A stretch of 64,000 nucleotides of DNA from Amanita rubescens. Its lineage: Eukaryota > Basidiomycota > Agaricomycetes > Agaricales > Amanitaceae. Positions 60,265 to 64,000 of this stretch are shown piece by piece (the stretch's first letter is position 1; each line of letters begins with the position of its first letter). The position numbers and the translations under genes were made by a program. The notes below the pieces were generated by a model. It searched no databases. It saw nothing but the letters and a program-made list of their open reading frames with translations, and was not told where the DNA came from. The DNA is taken from positions 682,001 through 746,000 of the forward strand of contig WION01000007.1 in NCBI GenBank assembly GCA_015039365.1. The letters run 5' to 3'.

Positions 60265-61408
60265 GACAGAGGGCGGTAGAACTGAAGACAGAAAGCCGCG
60301 TAGAGTGTCACGAGGCCTTCACACTGTGTAGAGCATGCATCGTGTTCCACGTGATCACAGCAATCTTGTCTATTGAATAGGCGCCCTCGGTCTCTGTCGG
60401 AGTGATGGTGGCACATCGTCTCTGCAGTTAATAAGCCGCGGGATAAAGCGCCTCGTTGGTAGATAACTATGGTTGCCTTGCGGGAGAGGGTAGGATGAGC
60501 GTTCGATGACCTATTTCTTCATGAAGTTGACAGGTCAAACCAAAAACTGATATCACGAAGGAGGCTTCAAGACTTGGCAGGGCTATTTTTTCCTGAAACC
60601 AGTTACGCCTGCGCGTGGCCGGACTCTGATAACCTAGTCTGACGACGCAAAGGAGTTTATTAACACGGTGATTTGACTGCTTTGACAGCATGATGCGCCG
60701 AACGTATCTAGATACCAAAAAGTAGCCACGGACGCGAGCCAGTTTGATACAGCGACTGCTAATCAAATTCTGCGCTAAGTTAGCGATTTTTTTCCCTGAA
60801 GAGAAAGCTCAATTCTTTATTAAACAAGACCTGAAAAGCTCACGCGTCGGAATGACCCAGGCAGATGCATATAAATAAAAGGACGCACCCTCGCTTCTCC
60901 GCGGAGCGTAACAGGTTCCAGCTGTGTAAGTCATAGGGATATTAAGGGCGGCTGTGTTGTATCTTCGCCCGCTTCGGCTCCGAAAACCAATTGAAGATAT
61001 GAGTCTGATGTTGTCGACACACGCTGGAAGTACGAGGCAGATGTCTCGACCTTTGATCTATCTGAGAGCGGCTGAAATGCGGTGGCGAAAAGTTTTGCTT
61101 GTACTACGCATATGACAGCTCGTATACCCTGAGTACAGCGTTTCGCGTGAACCAAATACGACCATACAAAATCGGCCAAGATAGAAAAGACAAGATGGAT
61201 TAGGGGAGATTCCAACTCTGTAAAAACAAGAGAGTACGTAGAATGAGTCACGAGGGGCTCGTACAAGTCGAGTGTCAATATGCGTTCGGTACATGAACAA
61301 CCGACGCGTTTTCCCTCTCCTATTTTCCCCTTTGCGGCGGTGCGTCCTCCGTCAGAGCCCCGCGATCGACATGGGTCAAGACTTCGCTTGGTCTCAGGAT
61401 ACGCAATA
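60265..61408. repeat. Subfamily II upstream region, copy B, reaching LSM8
   Basis: Nearly identical to copy C (55440-56515) and continuous into LSM8, which suggests this is the source locus. It includes TATA-like GCATATAAATAAAAGG at about 60867 and an open minus-strand frame (60931-61491) with LFATAFQPLSDRSK and VFGAEAGEDTTQ. That frame shares sequence with copy C, but I cannot support it as a gene. Confidence 0.65.
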
Positions 61409-61790
61409 CTAATATCGTATAGGGGGTATTGGTTCCGCGCGGATCGTGGAGAGATCGACAGATTGGTCGATGGCGTCGTCAATTTCTCCAATCAGTATGC
61501 TAGCGCGCCATAAGCTAGGTACGAAGAACCGGTGAATTAGTACATACATCATGTCCCCCTTGACAAGATATAGACCAAGGGGAATCTCTTCAACGCCTTC
61601 TTCGATGCTATAGACGCGCTCCTTGCACTCTGAGATGACAACATTGGACCGCTGATCATAGCCAGCCATTTTTCCCTGTGGAAGGGGTGAGGGTGGAATA
61701 AGTAAATGGGGGTATACATACTACAATTGCACGACCATCTTGGAGGACTAGAAAGATGCGTCTATCCACGTAGCCTTGGAGGCTGGACAT
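61409..61790 (-). CDS. LSM8: U6 snRNA-associated Sm-like protein LSm8
   Basis: Nuclear LSm ring subunit that binds the U6 snRNA 3' end and is needed for pre-mRNA splicing. Start MSSLQGYVDRRIFLVLQDGR at 61790; Sm1 motif continues IV|GKMAGYDQRSNVVISE; Sm2 is VEEIPLGLYLVKGDM; then IILIGEIDDAIDQSVDLSTIRAEPIPP and stop at 61409. Two introns (about 61672-61721 and 61496-61552) restore frame; the 3' acceptor CGCTAG gives the expected GDMIILIGEIDD. An in-frame ATG 75 nt upstream exists, but MSSLQ matches the family start. Its 3' exon was copied into the 56.5 kb region. Confidence 0.9.
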
Positions 61791-62035
61791 GGAGAGAGAG
61801 GATAATCGTGGAGCAACACGTGACTCGATGGTAAAGGTTCCGCTTTCGGGTGAGAGTCGCCTCACATTTCCTCGATCTCACCTCGTTGCACAGCTTCTCT
61901 TCTCCTATTCGCGCTGGATATAAGTCGCTGTATGTCGCTGTTCTTCCTCTTATCCATATCTTCTACCTACTAATGTACCCCTCAAAGCCTTTATATAGTT
62001 CTGCTTTACCCTCCCCATCCAGCCCTCTCGCAAAC

Positions 62036-63316
62036 ATGGCGTTTTCAAACAACTCTGGTGACGAAAAGGTCTACGACATGCAAGATAGCTCTGAATCAAA
62101 ACTTCTCCAACGAGAAGACAATCATGAAGCCCCCCTTCCCACTCCCATATCTACGAACGCACCCAAACCCAAGTCCAAACTCTCCGCTGCAGTCATCATA
62201 CCGATATGGATCGTTCTCAGCTCCACGGTCATCATCTACAACAACTACCTGTACAACACCCTTGACTTCAAGTTCCCCGTTTTCCTCGTCACGTTTCATC
62301 TCAGCTTCGCGGTCAGTTACGCCCGCCTGGGAGGATATCTATCTAACTAACATGGTTACGTCGGCAGGCGATTGGCACCCGTGTCCTGCAGCGAACGACA
62401 AACCTCCTAGAAGGGACAAAGGATGTCCACATGACCAAGGAGATGTTCATTCGGTCCATTCTGCCTATAGGCGTCCTGTTCTCCGGAAGTCTAATCCTCA
62501 GTAACACCGCGTATCTGTACCTTAGTGTCGCATATATCCAAATGCTCAAGGTATCAACTACTCTCTCTACGTTTGCAACATAACTAACATGGCCCTAGGC
62601 TTTCACGCCTGTCGCAATTCTTCTTATATCCTGGACTTTCCGCATCCAAGACCCGAATAAGAAACTAGCCATGATTGTTTTGATGATTTCCAGCGGCGTC
62701 GCCCTCGCCTCACATGGCGAGCTGAAATTTAATTTAATCGGCTTCCTCACACAAGCCGCTGCCGTTTGCGTAAGTCATGCCGTTTGGTGACAGAATTCAA
62801 TCAATCTAACGTGATCTAGTTCGAGGCGTCTCGCTTAGTCATGATCCAAGTTCTATTGCACAATCTGAAAATGGATCCCCTCGTTTCGTTGCACTATTAT
62901 GCGCCCGTATGCGCAGGGATCAATCTTCTGTTTTTGCCATTCACCGAAGGCCTTGCTCCTTTCTACGAACTTGGCAGGATAGGGGCAGGTGTCTTGATCA
63001 GTAATGGAGCTGTTGCCTTCCTCCTTAACGTCGCAGCTGTGTTCCTTGTCGGTGTTGCCAGCAGCCTTGTGCTTACCCTGGCCGGAGTGTTCAAGGTAAG
63101 AACGATGGACATATCGTAATTTGTTATCTAAACGTGACACAGGACATTCTTCTGATAACGGGATCAGTGCTTATTTTTGGCTCCACTATTACCCCTTTGC
63201 AGGTTTTCGGTAAGCTTGACAATTTAACGCAACTCTGTGAAATACTTAGAAATTCGTTAGGTTATTCCATCGCTCTATGCGGCCTCGTCCTATTCAAGAC
63301 GTCAGGAAGCAAGTGA
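62036..63316 (+). CDS. Triose-phosphate-transporter-family (DMT) membrane transporter
   Basis: Nucleotide-sugar/phosphate-sugar transporter-like protein of the Golgi or ER membrane. ATG 62036 (an in-frame ATG also at 61973) leads a polar N-terminus, then the first membrane span [20 protein letters not shown] with [22 protein letters not shown], typical of the family. Subsequent exons encode [129 protein letters not shown] and [13 protein letters not shown] (landmarks). The gene ends at TGA 63314. Introns are consensus. Substrate cannot be told from the sequence. Confidence 0.88.
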
Positions 63317-64000
63317 GCACCAGATATCCCCCTTTTTGGAATACACGAACAATCACGCTCCTTACTTGTTACCATTTGGACCATGTCTGCATTCTACTCT
63401 AGTTTGCATATTCTCCGTTACATTGTTTCCCGGAAGCGCCCGTCATCCGTAATGTCGCGTACCTCTTCATCCCACCCCGCATAGATATGGCTGCTGCTGT
63501 TCTGTTTGGATTTTTGGTTTCGCCGGTATATTGTACTTGTCGTGCTGTGCTAGATTGTGTAAAAAAAACATAAATAGACTTTCCAATGTTGCTTGGAGGC
63601 AACTGGACATGCGCTGACATTAAGGCACGCCGGAGCTAGCGTTTTGGTAGCACCCGTCGCAGCAACTGTAAGCATGTCGTATTCGTGCTCTCATCCCTTT
63701 CAACTTCACTGGACTCTCTTCGATCTTGCGACCGATTCGTGTCAGTTTTTGGCGCAGGCACACTAGGCCTGGACGTCCAACAACACAACAACTTCGCCTC
63801 CGACGTGACCGCAGCGCGCCCGCGTTGACTCCGATCTGACACCGACTCCTGCTCTTGTGCTCGGACAATTCCAACACCTACATTCGCAAGTAAAACTCTT
63901 AGCAGCTTTTTTTTTCTCAGTCATAAGGGCGCTTCACCTTGCACAGCAGGCGGTGTCCATGGAATGATCATTGGAGGTTGCTCGTCCGGCTCTGCGCGCA
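63317..64000. other. Right-edge region without a recognised gene
   Basis: Begins with the transporter 3' UTR. Short frames on both strands (for example minus 63620-63877) have no motif I recognise. A pyrimidine tract with AG (TTTTTTTTCTCAG, about 63908-63920) could be a splice acceptor of a plus-strand gene continuing beyond the window, but this cannot be tested here. Confidence 0.35.

Overview
The window is nuclear DNA of a filamentous basidiomycete, most likely a mushroom-forming Agaricomycete. Genes are dense and cut by many 45-75 nt GT-AG introns. The gene content is fungal: Atg11, HET-C, a Fus3/Kss1-type MAP kinase, Spo7, Vps16 and Sec62. Several lineage-type families of Agaricomycetes also appear: an alpha-kinase, a TKL kinase with an HGDLRG catalytic loop, an Spt5-like paralogue and an integrase-core protein. 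Gene models were assembled by eye from reading frames and splice signals. Exon boundaries are firm only where I state them.

Layout. 1-7.3 kb: 3' part of ATG11 (+), an M35 aspzincin protease with awkward splice sites (+), and a small Ser/Pro-rich protein (+). 7.3-17.4 kb: an accessory-looking stretch with a dispersed repeat, an alpha-kinase gene carrying an internal 226-bp tandem duplication (-), an rve/DDE integrase-core gene (-), a 149-bp tandem duplication, and an Spt5-like NGN/KOW paralogue (+). 17.6-41.6 kb: a housekeeping block with HET-C (-), an NTF2+RRM G3BP-like protein (+), a TEY MAP kinase (-), Sec62 (-), an Mgr3-like TPR protein (-), a Syg1/Xpr1 SPX-EXS transporter (+), Spo7 (-), Vps16 (-), an arrestin-fold protein (-) and a MAT2B/RmlD-like reductase (+). 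41.9-60.3 kb: a cluster of one unrecognised gene family in four full-length copies, one 5' fragment and one split copy, all on the minus strand. 61.4-63.3 kb: LSM8 (-) and a triose-phosphate-transporter-family protein (+). The last 680 bp hold nothing I recognise.

The cluster at 41.9-60.3 kb is the most interesting part. Each full copy encodes a globular N-terminal region with an invariant WxHxVM-like His segment and an invariant QCYWFADTI Cys segment, one conserved intron, and a C-terminal charged coiled coil whose length varies between copies. The copies form two subfamilies (I: P1, P2, psi; II: P3, P4, P5), each inside a larger duplicated block. One block carries a decayed copy of the last exon of neighbouring LSM8, which polarises the duplications. 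Another copy (P5) is split by an apparently intact TKL kinase gene. A second unrecognised gene between P1 and P2 is interrupted by a 366-bp hAT-like element with an 8-bp target duplication. The biochemical role of the family is unknown; a permuted papain-like fold is only an inference from the His/Cys pattern.
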